DNA of 64,000 nucleotides from Hippasteria phrygiana (taxonomy: Eukaryota; Echinodermata; Asteroidea; Valvatida; Goniasteridae): positions 1 to 64,000 of the forward strand of contig JAZGUH010000420.1 of assembly GCA_037893225.1 (NCBI GenBank), written 5' to 3'. Positions 55,901-64,000 of the stretch are shown piece after piece; the stretch's first letter is position 1, and every line of letters starts with the position of its first letter. The translations under genes and the position numbers were made by a program. Under the pieces are notes generated by a model, which worked only from the letters and a program-made list of their open reading frames with translations, was not told the origin of the DNA and made no database searches.

Positions 55901-58900
55901 TCAGCCGTGCGAAGCACGCTGATATATTGTGGTCCTTCTGTATCTTCTTCTTTCTCACCATGAGCTATAAATTGCTATAAATTGCTATAACTGCCAAACC
56001 CTTTGGCCAATTTCAACGAAACTTGGCCCCATGGACAACTGACCCAAGCTTGATATGTGGTGCACTCTGACCGGGGTCATAGGTCACCTAGTGGTCACTA
56101 GTGGTCAATTTCTTCAAAAAAACAAAATGTTTCTTCTCCCACAGTCTTGGTCCAATTAATGTCGGACTTGGTCAGTTACATCTTTGGACCAAGCTACATA
56201 TAAGTTGTTCACAGAATTTGGCCAGTGGTCACCTAATAGTCAGTAGGGGTAATTTTCTTCAAAATTACAAAATGCTTCTTCTCCCACAGTGTTGATGTTA
56301 ATAATAATAATAATATAATAACTTTATTTAAAGATGGTAGCCATGTCACCACGAAGGTGATTTTCAATGGGTCATCATACATAAAATCAAAATATACAAG
56401 ACATTAAAACAGAAGTACATTTAGCAACAAATTACAATAAAAAGCTAAGGCAATATTTGAAACAAATTACAGATAAAAACTAGAGCAAATTTGTGCTTCA
56501 CGAAGCACGGATATCAGCCCAAATAGCCCTTTGAAAGGTTTTTCTGAACTGACTCGCACTGACCACAAGTTGACCCCCGAAATTGCCAAAGCGTCTAAGT
56601 TATGAGGCTTGGTCCATAGATGTAAATAACTAACTTTGACATCAAGACTGTGGGAGAAGCAGCATTTCGTAATTTTGAAGAAAATGACCCCTACTGACCA
56701 TTAGGTGACCATTGGCCAAATTCTTTGTACACCCTATATGAGGCTTGGCCTAGAGATGTAAATAACCAGCTTCGACATCAAGACTGTGGGAGAAGAAGCA
56801 TTTTGTAATTTTGAAGAAAATTACCCCCTGCTGACCATTAGGTGACCATTGGCCGAAATATGTGTAAACCATATATGAGGCTTCGTCCAGAAATGTAAAT
56901 AACCAACTTTGACGTCAAGACTATGCGAGAAGCAGCATTTCGTAATTTTGAAGAAAATGACCGCTACTGACCATTAGGTGACCATTGGCAAAAGTATTTG
57001 TACACCCTATATGTGGTTTGGCCTAGAGATGTAAATAACCAACTTTGACATCAAGACTGTGTAAGGAGAAGCATTTCGTAATTTTGAAGAAAATTACCCC
57101 CGACTGACCATTAGGTGCCCATTGGCCAAATTATGTGTACACCATATATGAGGCTTTGTCCAGAGATGTAAATAACCAATTTTGACATCAAGACTGTGGG
57201 AGAAGAAGCATTTCGTAATTTTGAAGAAAATGACCCAGACTGACCATTGGGTGACCATTGGCCAAATTCTGTGAACAACCAATATGAGGCTTGGTCCAAA
57301 GATGTAACTGACCAAGTCCGACATTAATTGGACCGAGACTGTGGGAGAAGAAGCATTTTGAATTTTTGAAGAAAATGACCCCCACTGACCATTAGGTGAC
57401 CACTGGCCAAATTCTGTGAACAAGTCATATGTAGCTTGGTCCAAAGATGTAACTGACCAAGTCTGACATTAATTGGACCAAGACTGTGGGAGAAGCATCA
57501 TTTTGTATTTTTGAAGAAAATTACCACTAGTGACCACTAGGTGACCTCTGACCCCACATGCTGGTCACTTGAGATAGAACTCAAGTCAAGGAAGATCCTG
57601 TCCAAATTTGGCTAAAATCGGCCAAAGATTTTGGCAGATATGGCATTTTTTGTGAGCGTTTGCCCGAAGAAAGAAAGAAAGAAAGAAATGCGACGATCAC
57701 AATATACCAGCCTGCTTCGCAAGGCTGATATAAAAAAACAAAAAAAAACAATTCATATTAAAAGTACGAGAAAGAGATATTTCATGGATACCTTTAACAC
57801 TCGAGGAAACCCAAACAGGGACGAACATACAAACTGTCCAACAACCCAACAACCCAACAACCCAACCACCAATCAACCAACCGACCGCCCAAACTGTGAT
57901 GTTAAAGTTGGTTATTTACATCTCTGGACCCAAGCCTCATATATGGTGTACACATAATTTGGCCAATGGTCACCTAATGGTCAGTCGGGGGTCATTTTCT
58001 TCAAAATTACGAAATGCTTCTTCTCCCACAGTCTTGATGTCAAAATTGGTTATTTAAATCTCTGGACCAAGCCTCATATATGGTGTACACATATTTCGGC
58101 CAATGGTCACCTAATGGTCAGTCGGGGGTAATTTTCTTCAAAATTACGAAATGCTTCTTCTCCCACAGTCTTGATGTCAAAATTTGTTATTTACATCTCT
58201 GGACCAAGCCTCATAACTTAGATGCTTTGGCAATTTCGGGGGTGAACTTTCTGGTCAGTGCGAGTCAGTTCGAGTCAGTTCAGACAAACCTTTCAAAGGG
58301 CTATTTGGGCTGATATCCGTGCTTCGTAAAGCACAAATTAGTTCTAGTTTAGTTTAACATCTTTCCTTGTGAAAACAACACACGCGATGTGTTCATGCTC
58401 AATGGTCTTTAACAATCGTCACTTGGGAAAAACCATCAAGCGTATAATAACAGGGACTTACGTATGGTTTGTGAAGTTTGCCGCGGTAGATATTTGCCAG
58501 ATCGTCCAGACTGTGCCATTTGCCTGTGAATGCCTTCGATAGCTTGCTCTGCAGGGAAAGGTTGGCCTGTCTCTTAGCCAAGTCGAACTGTTGGAAAGGA
58601 ACCGAACAAGAAAATACTTGGGAAAGATGTTTATAAATAAAGAGAAGTTATCAATACACTGAAACAATTCATCAGGAAACTAACTGGGTAAGGGAATAAT
58701 GAATTTCATCTTCCGCTTCTTCGTCTTTTCGTATATCAACCGAAAAATCAAATCAACTCCAACAATCTGTTTGCATCATTTTCCCAAGTGTGACGTCGTT
58801 TAGATTTGGAAGTTCAATGCAAATCACTTATACAATTAAACATGGGGTTACACCACTGGAAAGCCGGCACGAAATGAGGCTAATCGAACGCTGCGGTGTA

Positions 58901-61900
58901 TTCTGGGAAAATTAATGTCAAAGGTCGTTTGGAAGTGTAAAATGTTAAACAGAGGCTCACTGTCGTCTGCTCTGCCGAAAAAATCGTGACCATTATTATG
59001 GCCGACATAATTTTAAAAATTAACAATTTGCAGTCTTTCCGCCAACTGTTGTTACTGTCAGGAAAACACTCTTTGCTTTCCAATTTGTATATTGTCATGG
59101 CACACCGCAGGGTTAAACGATCTCCTTGCCCTGTATGTTGACATCACATGTTGTCAATATTTTGTTAAGAGATGTTAATTCATTAAAACCCCTTGCCACC
59201 AGTTGCCCTAAATACGTGCGGATTGAAAATTGCCACCTGGCCGGTTGACATCTGTGTGCCAATCTCTGCATTTTTAATCTATTGTTGGGGTATTGTGTAC
59301 GTTATGCCTTGCTGCACAAGCCTCTTGCTTCCGTTTCGCTTAGCTGCACAAGCCGACCCGGCGCCCCGTGTTCTCCATGTAATGCCCGGTGGCAAGGGGT
59401 TTTAATGAGAAGTCATACATCTATAATATTGCCAGTGCTGTAGTCGAGTCCACCCAATCCGAGTCCGAGTCCGAGTTCCTGGGGTCCGAGTCCTTGTGTC
59501 CGAGTCCGAGTCCGAGTCCGAGTCCGAGTCCCTTTGTGAATCTCAAGTACATGTACAGTGTTTTCGTTGACACCGAGACAGTACACAAATACTTTATAGC
59601 ATGGTCAAAAAGGGTATTTACGGTAATAAGAGAGGCTTTTAACACTTATGCGCCTATCAATTGCTTCCCCCACCCCTCCCTCCCCCCGGGCTGCCCCACC
59701 CAAGATGTGGGGATTGTCACTTTTGAAGTGACCAAATCCCCAACCCTGGGGCAACATTTTAGTGACAATCCCCGACATATATGGGTGGGGCACCCCCACA
59801 TCATGGTTTTAACCTTGCCGTGACACAACCTTGTGAAATTACTTTCAGCCATTATTATTTGAGATTATAAAGAAAAACTAATGGGCTTTGTGATGATACT
59901 GAACTATTCCAGTACCTTACTCCAATTTGAAAATATGACGTCAAAGAAATAACACCTATATACTGCAACCGTGCAAAGAACATGTTTAAAGAAAAAAGAA
60001 GCTTTGAACAAAAATCACGCATTGCATGTGCCTTTAACGTCACGATAAAAACGTCGATTTTTTCAACTTTATCTGTCTTTTTTTAAAACCAAAATTGCCT
60101 CTGGAGAATTAATTATACTGAAAAATACAAAAATGTATTCATCCAGATGTTTTACTTCGACCAATGATTAGTTTGATTACTCAAAAACTGGTCTTAGGGA
60201 ACATTCCTCTTAATTAGCAGGGCTGTAGTCGAGTCCCGATGTTAGTCTGATGACAAGTAGTAGGTCAAACTTTAGCTTAATAATGTTGCAAAGATTTTGT
60301 ATTTAAGTTGTAATACACGAACTATTTTAGCAGACAAAACAAAATATGAGAATGTTTCTATGGTGCAGAAATTTAAATAAGTAGGCCTACTTCACAATTT
60401 TAAATGTAGAAGATTAATGATGTCACGAATATCAGTTGGGAAGTATTGCTAGTACAAGCCTACTGGCGCGAAATAGATTTTTGTGAATGAATCACTTTCG
60501 GCCAATCAAAACGTGTACCGCGCACTACATTACAACCGGTATTCCGTCTTCCGTATTCGCAAGTAATGGACGTCGAGCACCAGCCACATGACGTTGCGGC
60601 TGACACGGACACCGCGCCTTCGCGCATGCATGCAGCGCATTCGATTGCACACGCACGTGCGTAGAGCGAGCAAACGGCGAATTTATCCGGTACAGTTTCC
60701 GCGCGTCGCTGTTGGACCGACGTTGTCAGGCAAACCGTCCATACCTCACGTACTGAGCTCGTATACGTGTACTCAACCTCGCCCCCAGGGTCTACTTTCA
60801 TCTTCGTTCTGGAAGCGTATTGCTCGAACACCATGGGGACGAGGTTGACGCGTAATGTACTATCGAATTAAGTACATGTGTGTGCAGGCTACTGACGGGA
60901 TTTGCGAACTAAACACTCCGACTTCGTTACAAAATTGCGGTAAAATTAAAGGTAAAAATCGGCTTTTTTTGGGCCAGACTCGGGCCGAGTCCTCGAGCTG
61001 GTCGAGTCGCTATTGTCCGAGTCCCGAGTCGCTATTGTCCGAGTCCCGAGTCGCTATTGTCCGAGTCCCGAGTCGCTATTGTCCGAGTCCCGAGTCGCTA
61101 TTGTCCGAGTCCCGAGTCGCTATTGTCCGAGTCCCGAGTCGCTATTGTCCGAGTCCCGAGTCGCTATTGTCCGAGTCCCGAGTCGCTATTGTCCGAGTCC
61201 CGAGTCGCTATTGTCCGAGTCCCGAGTCGCTATTGTCCGAGTCCCGAGTCGCTATTGTCCGAGTCCCGAGTCGCTATTGTCCGAGTCCCGAGTCGCTATT
61301 GTCCGAGTCCCGAGTCGCTATTGTCCGAGTCCCGAGTCGCTATTGTCCGAGTCCCGAGTCGCTATTGTCAGAGTCCCGAGTCGCTATTGTCAGAGTCCCG
61401 AGTCGCTATTGTCAGAGTCGCTATTGTCAGAGTCGCTATTGTCAGAGTCGCTATTGTCAGAGTCGCTATTGTCAGAGTCGCTATTGTCAGAGTCGCTATT
61501 GTCAGAGTCGCTATTGTCAGAGTCGCTATTGTCAGAGTCGCTATTGTCAGAGTCGCTATTGTCAGAGTCGCTATTGTCAGAGTCGCTATTGTCAGAGTCG
61601 CTATTGTCAGAGTCGCTATTGTCAGAGTCGCTATTGTCCGAGTCGCTATTGCCCGAGTCGCTATTGCCCGAGTCGCTATTGCCCGAGTCGCTATTGCCCG
61701 AGTCGCTATTGCCCGAGTCGCTATTGCCCGAGTCGCTATTGCCCGAGTCGCTATTGCCCGAGTCGCTATTGCCCGAGTCGCTATTGCCCGAGTCGCTATT
61801 GCCCGAGTCCCTATTGCCCGAGTCCCTATTGTCCGAGTCCCTATTGTCCGAGTCCCTATTGTCCGAGTCCCTATTGCCCGAGTCCGAGAAAATCGGGACT

Positions 61901-62836
61901 CCAGTCCGGACTCGAGTCCTCCAGCACTGAATATTGCAGCCGGGCTTCACGCACACCCAACTGACAAGCCTAAGATGCGGCAGTGTGGGGGCTCATAGAA
62001 TGATGATTTGACTGAATATTGAATCAGATTTAATTTGTGTGATTATTTTATTTTAATTAAATTGATTCCAGGTACGCAGTTCCATTTGGTTTATCAGTCT
62101 TCTAGAAATATTATATATTTTAGAATTTATAATATATATGAGAGATATTTTTGCCCTTTCCCGACTAGCACTGCATGCTCAGTCCTTGTTGAGACCTTGT
62201 GAGAAAAAAACCCACAGGCATAATCTGGCGGGACTCTAACCCACTATTTCCTGCTTACTATAGTGCAGACATCTTCCACTCGACCACCGACTTCGCTGGG
62301 GTTGCCTGGCTGATTCGAATGGCAAAAAAATCTCTTGTAATTTAATTTTATCCCCTACGCAAATTCTAAAATTATAATTTATATGCTAATTGGCTGCATA
62401 AAAGAAGATCAATCTACTGGTATAGACTTCTTCGCAAATATAAATACCGCCTGTACTGGTTGAGACGTACGTCACAATGGTTAAAAGGGATTGTGGGAAG
62501 GAATGAGACTTTTTACCATTGTGACGTCTTAACCAGACGGTAATTGCGAAGTTGTCTATAGTTCGAATGACTTCCAGTGATCGGAGACAGATCTAGAGGG
62601 GGGGGGGGGGTGTGGGGGTGGGGTTGTGGGGGTTGCAACCACCCCACCCCACCCTCCCTTGGGCTGCTGAGCGAAGTTATAAGCAATGCTAAACAGCCCC
62701 TTCCTAAATGAAAGGCTAGATCCGCCCCAACGCTTTAATTAATAAACGAACGATTAACCGATTGATGAACCTATCACAAACCCTTCCTTACCGCATAGTC
62801 AAAAGAGAACTTCTCATCGCTTGGTAGCCCAACAAC
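42362..62836 (-). CDS. LOX-B: tandem lipoxygenase paralogue, exons 2-12 (exon 1 off the right edge)
   Basis: Eleven exons match LOX-A exons 2-12 in size and phase: 62836-62792, 58587-58462, 55070-54973, 54469-54337, 52850-52755, 51794-51580, 51032-50773, 46453-46380, 45097-44924, 42823-42660, 42476-42362 (1,500 nt with stop). No frameshift or premature stop is seen. The iron ligands corresponding to His388, His393, His574, Asn578 and Ile695 are all kept, so the enzyme should be active. By hand count 34 of 499 residues differ from LOX-A, with 37 nonsynonymous and 17 synonymous base changes. In LOX-A exon 1 lies 8.5 kb upstream of exon 2, so the PLAT exon of LOX-B should lie near 71 kb in this frame. 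Same role as LOX-A by family; substrate or positional specificity may have shifted (inference). Confidence 0.93.
42660..42823 (-). CDS. LOX-B exon 11
   Basis: 164 nt. Changes Y619H and V653I and one silent change. The NSLGDFE signature is intact. Confidence 0.93.
42890..43906. mobile_element. 1-kb inverted-repeat element (LOX-B intron 11)
   Basis: Duplicate of 13121-14121; its left TIR has one change (ATGTTTTCCC). Confidence 0.76.
44034..44105 (+). mobile_element. tRNA-derived SINE head (LOX-B intron 10)
   Basis: Duplicate of the copy at 14527, with an ACAGGGCAAGATAAG start. Confidence 0.65.
44924..45097 (-). CDS. LOX-B exon 10 (His/Asn iron ligands)
   Basis: 174 nt. SHGVANFPMYEDF keeps the ligands equivalent to His574 and Asn578 but has A580P, Q581M and D583E immediately after them. 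Q581M needs two base changes in one codon. Confidence 0.94.
46191..46318. mobile_element. Hairpin element, ends GTAGTAAAACTAGCC (LOX-B intron 9)
   Basis: Duplicate of 16825-16957. Confidence 0.72.
46380..46453 (-). CDS. LOX-B exon 9
   Basis: 74 nt. One silent change relative to LOX-A; the protein is identical. Confidence 0.9.
47159..47365. mobile_element. Poly-G-bearing MITE (LOX-B intron 8)
   Basis: Ends AGCAAGATATGGGACAAAGG and a complement near CCTATATCTTGCT, related in ends and content to 27224-27406. The left part is missing in unit 1 (before 17755). Confidence 0.5.
47419..47490 (+). mobile_element. tRNA-derived SINE head (LOX-B intron 8)
   Basis: Duplicate of the copy at 17953, sharing the same internal deletion. 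Confidence 0.62.
47740..48475 (+). mobile_element. Possible LINE 3' end with AAT-repeat tail (LOX-B intron 8)
   Basis: AT-rich sequence and a pyrimidine/CCACC-rich stretch followed by GAAATTTGGCCGAATAAATAAT and AAT repeats, like the 3' tails of some non-LTR elements. It is absent at the matching site of LOX-A near 18240. No coding part is seen. Confidence 0.45.
48473..48700. mobile_element. GTCGCCC stem-loop element (LOX-B intron 8)
   Basis: Over 90% alike by eye to 14212-14440, but in a different intron. It is absent from LOX-B intron 10 and from LOX-A intron 8. Confidence 0.6.
49362..50543 (+). mobile_element. 5'-truncated non-LTR retrotransposon in LOX-B intron 7
   Basis: Inserted between sequences contiguous in LOX-A (near 18886). 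It begins just before the reverse-transcriptase MYADDS catalytic motif and carries an intact frame at 49385-50209 (274 codons from the Met), including NKTKCMLIGS, a CLGVVVDETLSWGTHV segment and the C-terminal SGASIWNNLP block. A 3' UTR ends in an ATAAATAA-type tail. The clade looks CR1/Jockey/L2-like; the endonuclease and N-terminal RT are missing, so the copy is dead. Confidence 0.88.
49385..50209 (+). pseudogene. Reverse transcriptase C-terminal fragment
   Basis: Open frame with the YADD catalytic box at its start and the conserved thumb/connection region of LINE reverse transcriptases. Because the upstream RT palm motifs are absent, it is the remnant of a truncated insertion, not a host gene. 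It runs opposite to the LOX-B transcript. Confidence 0.85.
50773..51032 (-). CDS. LOX-B exon 8
   Basis: 260 nt. Seven residue changes (A438T, I441T, A442T, N456D, M458L, D487E, H490Y) against two silent changes. Five of the seven fall within 21 residues. Confidence 0.93.
51580..51794 (-). CDS. LOX-B exon 7 (iron-ligand histidines)
   Basis: 215 nt. YHQSCNHFGFTHLAMES keeps both histidine ligands but carries L394F and L396F just after the second; also F382L and S434H. The last changes exon-end bases (CA instead of AG) before the same GTATGT donor. Confidence 0.94.
51981..52740. repeat. 74-bp minisatellite, about 10 units (LOX-B intron 6)
   Basis: Same unit and place as in LOX-A, with fewer copies and one shortened unit (near 52140-52200). 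It ends 15 bp from exon 6. Confidence 0.95.
52755..52850 (-). CDS. LOX-B exon 6
   Basis: 96 nt. Changes F339L and D341N plus two silent changes. The donor is GTAATA, weaker than GTAAGT in LOX-A, and is followed on the minus strand by a T-rich run and then the minisatellite. Confidence 0.91.
53961..54029 (-). mobile_element. tRNA-derived SINE head (LOX-B intron 5)
   Basis: Duplicate of the copy at 22526. Confidence 0.65.
54337..54469 (-). CDS. LOX-B exon 5
   Basis: 133 nt. One base difference from LOX-A (L320M). Flanking intron sequence is also very similar. Confidence 0.93.
54883..54953 (-). mobile_element. Second tRNA-like SINE family (LOX-B)
   Basis: Duplicate of the copy at 23465, with a changed B-box neighbour (AAGGTTCGAATCC). 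Confidence 0.5.
54973..55070 (-). CDS. LOX-B exon 4
   Basis: 98 nt. Changes M255V, K256R, E285V. The acceptor is ATAG instead of GCAG in LOX-A; the donor is unchanged. Confidence 0.91.
55138..55212. repeat. Perfect 75-bp palindrome (LOX-B intron 3)
   Basis: Two 37-nt arms, exact reverse complements around a single base at 55175; the outer end is CACAGAGAAAACGCTG. The LOX-A equivalent (about 23752-23800) keeps the outer arms but has lost the centre. Confidence 0.92.
55833..58353. mobile_element. Nested foldback complex present only in LOX-B intron 2-3 region
   Basis: Inserted between bases contiguous in unit 1 (near 24505). Outer element: 62-bp inverted ends 55833-55895 and 57672-57734, each with a TCAGCCTTGCGAAGCAGGCTG hairpin. 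A second inverted pair, AAATTTGTGCTTCACGAAGC at 56488 and its partner at 58308-58342, overlaps it. Between are tandem units of about 140 bp. Confidence 0.8.
56560..57560. repeat. Tandem units of about 136-147 bp within the foldback complex
   Basis: About seven units, each with GACCATTAGGTGACCATTGG, GATGTAAATAACCAA and CATCAAGACTGTGGGAGAAG. Reversed units occur at 57900-58270 and 56060-56290, giving large inverted arms. Confidence 0.85.
58462..58587 (-). CDS. LOX-B exon 3 (fast-changing helix alpha-2 exon)
   Basis: 126 nt, FDLAKRQANLSLQSKLSKAF to YRGKLHKPY. Ten base differences from LOX-A give eight residue changes (K218Q, C221L, F222S, M223L, K243N, H246R, P250H, S253Y); only one change is silent. 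Confidence 0.92.
59188..59402. mobile_element. Complete CCCCTTGCCACC MITE (unit 2)
   Basis: Both ends are present (CCCCTTGCCACC and GGTGGCAAGGGG), with AAAA flanking both. Confidence 0.7.
59441..59536. repeat. GAGTCC array, short
   Basis: CCAGTGCTGTAGTCGAGTCC followed by repeated GAGTCC hexamers: one end of a hAT-like element of the same family as 60218-61929. Confidence 0.7.
60218..61929. mobile_element. hAT-like element carrying the giant GAGTC array
   Basis: Left end CAGGGCTGTAGTCGAGTCCC, right end the complement of CAGTGCTGGAGGACTCGAGT. About 870 bp at the right are tandem repeats containing GAGTC. Unit 1 has no equivalent because it lost this stretch. Confidence 0.6.
61010..61890. repeat. 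GAGTC compound minisatellite (22-bp then 15-bp units)
   Basis: First about 17 units of CGAGTCCCGAGTCGCTATTGTC (22 bp, here split as CGAGTCCCGAG / TCGCTATTGTC), then from about 61400 units of GAGTCGCTATTGTCA (15 bp), then GAGTCGCTATTGCCC, then GAGTCCCTATTGTCC. Long frames are open on both strands only because the units lack stops. Confidence 0.95.
62224..62305 (-). mobile_element. tRNA-like element (type II arm), probable SINE
   Basis: The minus strand shows GTCGAGTGGAAGATG (A-box-like) and GGGTTAGAGTCCCGCC (B-box-like). It occurs only in unit 2, in a stretch deleted from unit 1. Confidence 0.4.
62424..62562. mobile_element. Hairpin MITE, third copy (unit 2)
   Basis: Duplicate of 25553-25715 with a deletion at the loop: the arms now almost meet (GGAATGAGACTTTTTACC). 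Confidence 0.75.
62792..62836 (-). CDS. LOX-B exon 2
   Basis: 45 nt, VVGLPSDEKFSFDYA. Differs from LOX-A by E199G and F210Y (LOX-A numbering), both nonsynonymous. Same splice sites. Confidence 0.9.
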
Positions 62837-63837
62837 CTATGAAGAAAACAAAGTGACATTTTAGGGAAAGAAGAAAAACCACTTTAATTGAAATTGCCAT
62901 TTACACTTCGGAGCAATACGCGTTCGCGCAACGCTCAACGCGCACACCCGCATGCATCTGCACACAAATGCCGCGCCATGGGTATAGAACTTTGGTTGCT
63001 AATGGTATAGTACTTTGGTTGCTATAGGTATAGTACTTTGGCCGTGCACAGGAATATAGCAAAAATAGAAAATGTAATGTTTCTCGCTCTCGGCCAATCA
63101 AGACACAGAATCTGTGGATGAGGTGTTAATTGGGAATATAATTATTCCTCACCACAAAAGATGATTGGGGCCAATCAATGTTGGTATCAAGTACCTGTCA
63201 GGTTAATTGTTTAAGGTATTATGTAACTTCGGGCCAACATGTGGCCTATGTTCATCTTTAGGAGATCGGTGGAAATACGGTCCTGCCTGTGTTGATCATA
63301 AATGAAGCTTTATTAATTTGAGAAGTCCTGCCGACTGTGACCAGGATTTAGAAAAATCCATAAATCAATTCTTGAAACTTACAGGAAACTTATTGGACCA
63401 ACGATACTCGCTGTTATTGTATATCATTGTTTATTACCCGTCCCCGTCCCCCCCCCCCCCCCCAACAAAAAAACACGAAAAAAAACACGAAAAAATTCAT
63501 TTTTTATTCCCAAAGAATTTTAGATGTCTTAAAACATAAGCATAAGTTAGCAGATTATTTAAAAGTCACCGTATACTTCTAAACTGGTTACGTCAATTTA
63601 AATTAAAGATAAACTGAGCCTTGATGGTACTGCGTTAATTGCGATGTTAAAAAAAACCAGCAGGAATTACATTGGGTACTGCTCCAACACATTTTAGTGA
63701 CCTGATCACCAGCGGCGGCGGTACATTTGCAACTATTGGGAGACAGGTGGCCCAAAACTCAAAGATGCCCCGCCATTTATTGTGCCATTCTTACAAGGGA
63801 CCAGTCTGAAGTCTCATTCCGCCGTTTTGTATACCCA

Positions 63838-63936
63838 GCACGATATGGGGCAGAGGGGTACCCCCCCCCCCCACCTGTTGTCCCTATACCCTATACACCC
63901 ATACACCCTCCAGACTATATTGTTACCCAACACATC
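63838..63936. mobile_element. Half copy of the GCACGATATGGGGCAG MITE (unit 2)
   Basis: Left TIR and body are present, then the sequence jumps to the equivalent of 27449, so the right TIR is deleted. Confidence 0.65.
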
Positions 63937-64000
63937 CCGTCGAAATTTTAGATTTTCGTTTTATTGCTTAAAATGCTAGTTTATGTAAAATAAAATCATA

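Larger units (their letters stand above)
39896..64000. repeat. Segmental tandem duplication, unit 2 (holds LOX-B), open at the right edge
   Basis: Head-to-tail copy of unit 1. Homology begins abruptly at a TTTTTCACAATAGG word and is still present at the last base of the window (63942-64000 matches about 27451-27509). Differences include copy-specific transposons and deletions. Confidence 0.88.

Noticed and set aside
61010..61890. CRISPR-like array
   Set aside because: 22- and 15-bp tandem units, no spacers, and a eukaryotic context.
60855..61998. Long frames of 300-370 codons with SRYCPSPESLLSES-type repeats
   Set aside because: They lie wholly on the GAGTC array. A 22-bp unit without stops keeps all three frames open, and the minus strand is also open; no splice signal or protein family is involved.
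42362..62836. LOX-B as a pseudogene
   Set aside because: All eleven visible exons are in phase, splice sites are GT-AG, there is no premature stop and all iron ligands are kept.

Overview
This is a window of an intron-rich animal nuclear genome. GT-AG introns, tRNA-derived SINEs, a non-LTR retrotransposon tail, many short inverted-repeat DNA transposons, and frequent TAGGCCTA and ACATGTAC words suggest a marine invertebrate, perhaps an echinoderm, hemichordate or cephalochordate. Taxonomy is an inference and cannot be settled from the window. All three genes lie on the minus strand.

Left part (1-4111): the first five coding exons, about 356 codons, of an all-trans-retinol 13,14-reductase (retinol saturase, RETSAT); the 3' exons lie off the left edge. 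From 4112 to 12594 there is no gene I can support. This stretch holds inverted-repeat elements, including an 871-bp foldback element with a 9-bp target-site duplication (7172-8042).

Middle part (12595-35048): a complete 12-exon lipoxygenase gene (LOX-A). I reconstructed it exon by exon with phase-consistent splice sites to a 695-residue protein with an N-terminal PLAT domain, the iron ligands His388, His393, His574, Asn578 and the C-terminal Ile695. Its large introns carry MITEs, a 74-bp minisatellite, SINEs and hAT-like elements.

Right part (39896-64000): a second, head-to-tail copy of the same unit. The homology starts abruptly at 10143 / 39896, giving a unit of about 29.75 kb. It holds exons 2-12 of a second lipoxygenase (LOX-B, 42362-62836), intact in frame with all iron ligands; exon 1 should lie beyond the right edge. 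By hand count the copies differ at 54 of 1,500 coding bases and 34 of 499 residues. Changes are concentrated in exon 3 (helix alpha-2, the active-site lid in animal lipoxygenases) and beside the iron ligands.

The introns record what happened after duplication: a LINE fragment and a 2.5-kb nested foldback complex only in LOX-B, and a hairpin MITE only in LOX-A. The main biological story is a recent tandem lipoxygenase duplication with diverging active sites, beside a retinoid-metabolism gene, in a transposon-dense region. An assembly-duplicated haplotype remains the main alternative.
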